A stretch of 5,544 bases of DNA, from positions 1 to 5,544 of the forward strand of contig QNZW01000020.1 in the NCBI GenBank assembly GCA_003978375.1. Direction: 5' to 3'. This DNA is from Sulfurovum sp. GTDB lineage: Bacteria > Campylobacterota > Campylobacteria > Campylobacterales > Sulfurovaceae. Made by a program: the position numbers and the translations under genes. Numbering within the stretch: the first letter of the stretch is position 1; every line of letters begins with the position of its first letter. The notes below the pieces were generated by a model, which was not told the origin of the DNA, did not search any database, and saw only the letters and a list, made by a program, of their open reading frames with translations. Of the stretch, positions 5,496-5,544 are shown in pieces.

Positions 5496-5544
5496 ATGTA
5501 TTTTGAAACCTATCCTTTTGAGAAACTAAACCTATTATTGCAGG
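5496..5544 (+). CDS. Start of a probable class I/II aminotransferase (DapC-like), runs off right edge
   Basis: Sixteen codons are visible from ATG at 5496: MYFETYPFEKLNLLLQ. The pattern YPFEKL followed by leucines resembles the N-terminus of PLP-dependent aminotransferases annotated as succinyldiaminopimelate aminotransferase (DapC-like) in Campylobacterota and other proteobacteria, an enzyme of lysine and meso-diaminopimelate synthesis. None of the catalytic residues are in the window, so the identity rests on this short motif from memory. Only a weak AGG (5487-5489) lies upstream of the ATG; a TATAAT box at 5469 supports a gene starting here. If correct, it would supply diaminopimelate for peptidoglycan. 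Confidence 0.5.
   Translation, partial: MYFETYPFEKLNLLLQ

Noticed and set aside
1..5544. CRISPR arrays, tRNA or rRNA genes, insertion sequences, prophage or defence genes
   Set aside because: No regularly spaced repeats, cloverleaf sequences, transposase motifs or terminal repeats were seen. The window is occupied by envelope housekeeping genes.

Overview
The window is AT-rich, densely packed bacterial DNA with almost no non-coding sequence. The gene order (a divergent lnt next to yajC-secD-secF), the small membrane protein after secF and the style of the protein sequences suggest a member of the Campylobacterota (epsilonproteobacteria), perhaps a Sulfurovum- or Sulfurimonas-like organism. 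That placement is inference from recognition, not from a search.

Layout: (1) Positions 1-476, minus strand, hold the N-terminal 158 residues of apolipoprotein N-acyltransferase (Lnt), which runs off the left edge. (2) Positions 488-3349, plus strand, hold the complete accessory secretion operon yajC, secD and secF, tightly coupled: yajC and secD overlap, and secD and secF share one base. (3) Positions 3377-3715 hold a small four-helix membrane protein of unknown function, probably the DUF6394 family. (4) Positions 3759-5459 hold a secreted penicillin-binding protein of the PBP4/DacB type (peptidase S13) with a C-terminal SPOR domain. (5) From 5496 a new reading frame starts and runs off the right edge; its 16 visible residues look like the start of a class I/II aminotransferase, and a TATAAT box precedes it.

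The theme is the cell envelope. SecD and SecF, with YajC, use the proton motive force to help pull proteins through SecYEG. Lnt completes lipoprotein acylation in the inner membrane. The DacB-like enzyme, itself a Sec substrate, trims or cuts peptidoglycan. The most notable points are the PBP4-SPOR domain combination, the interleaved divergent ribosome binding sites between lnt and yajC, and the small membrane protein beside secDF. Three of the five complete or 5'-complete genes whose starts are set by a Shine-Dalgarno sequence use non-ATG starts (lnt TTG, secD GTG, dacB TTG). I see no mobile element, CRISPR array, tRNA or rRNA, and no gene-free stretch longer than about 50 bases.
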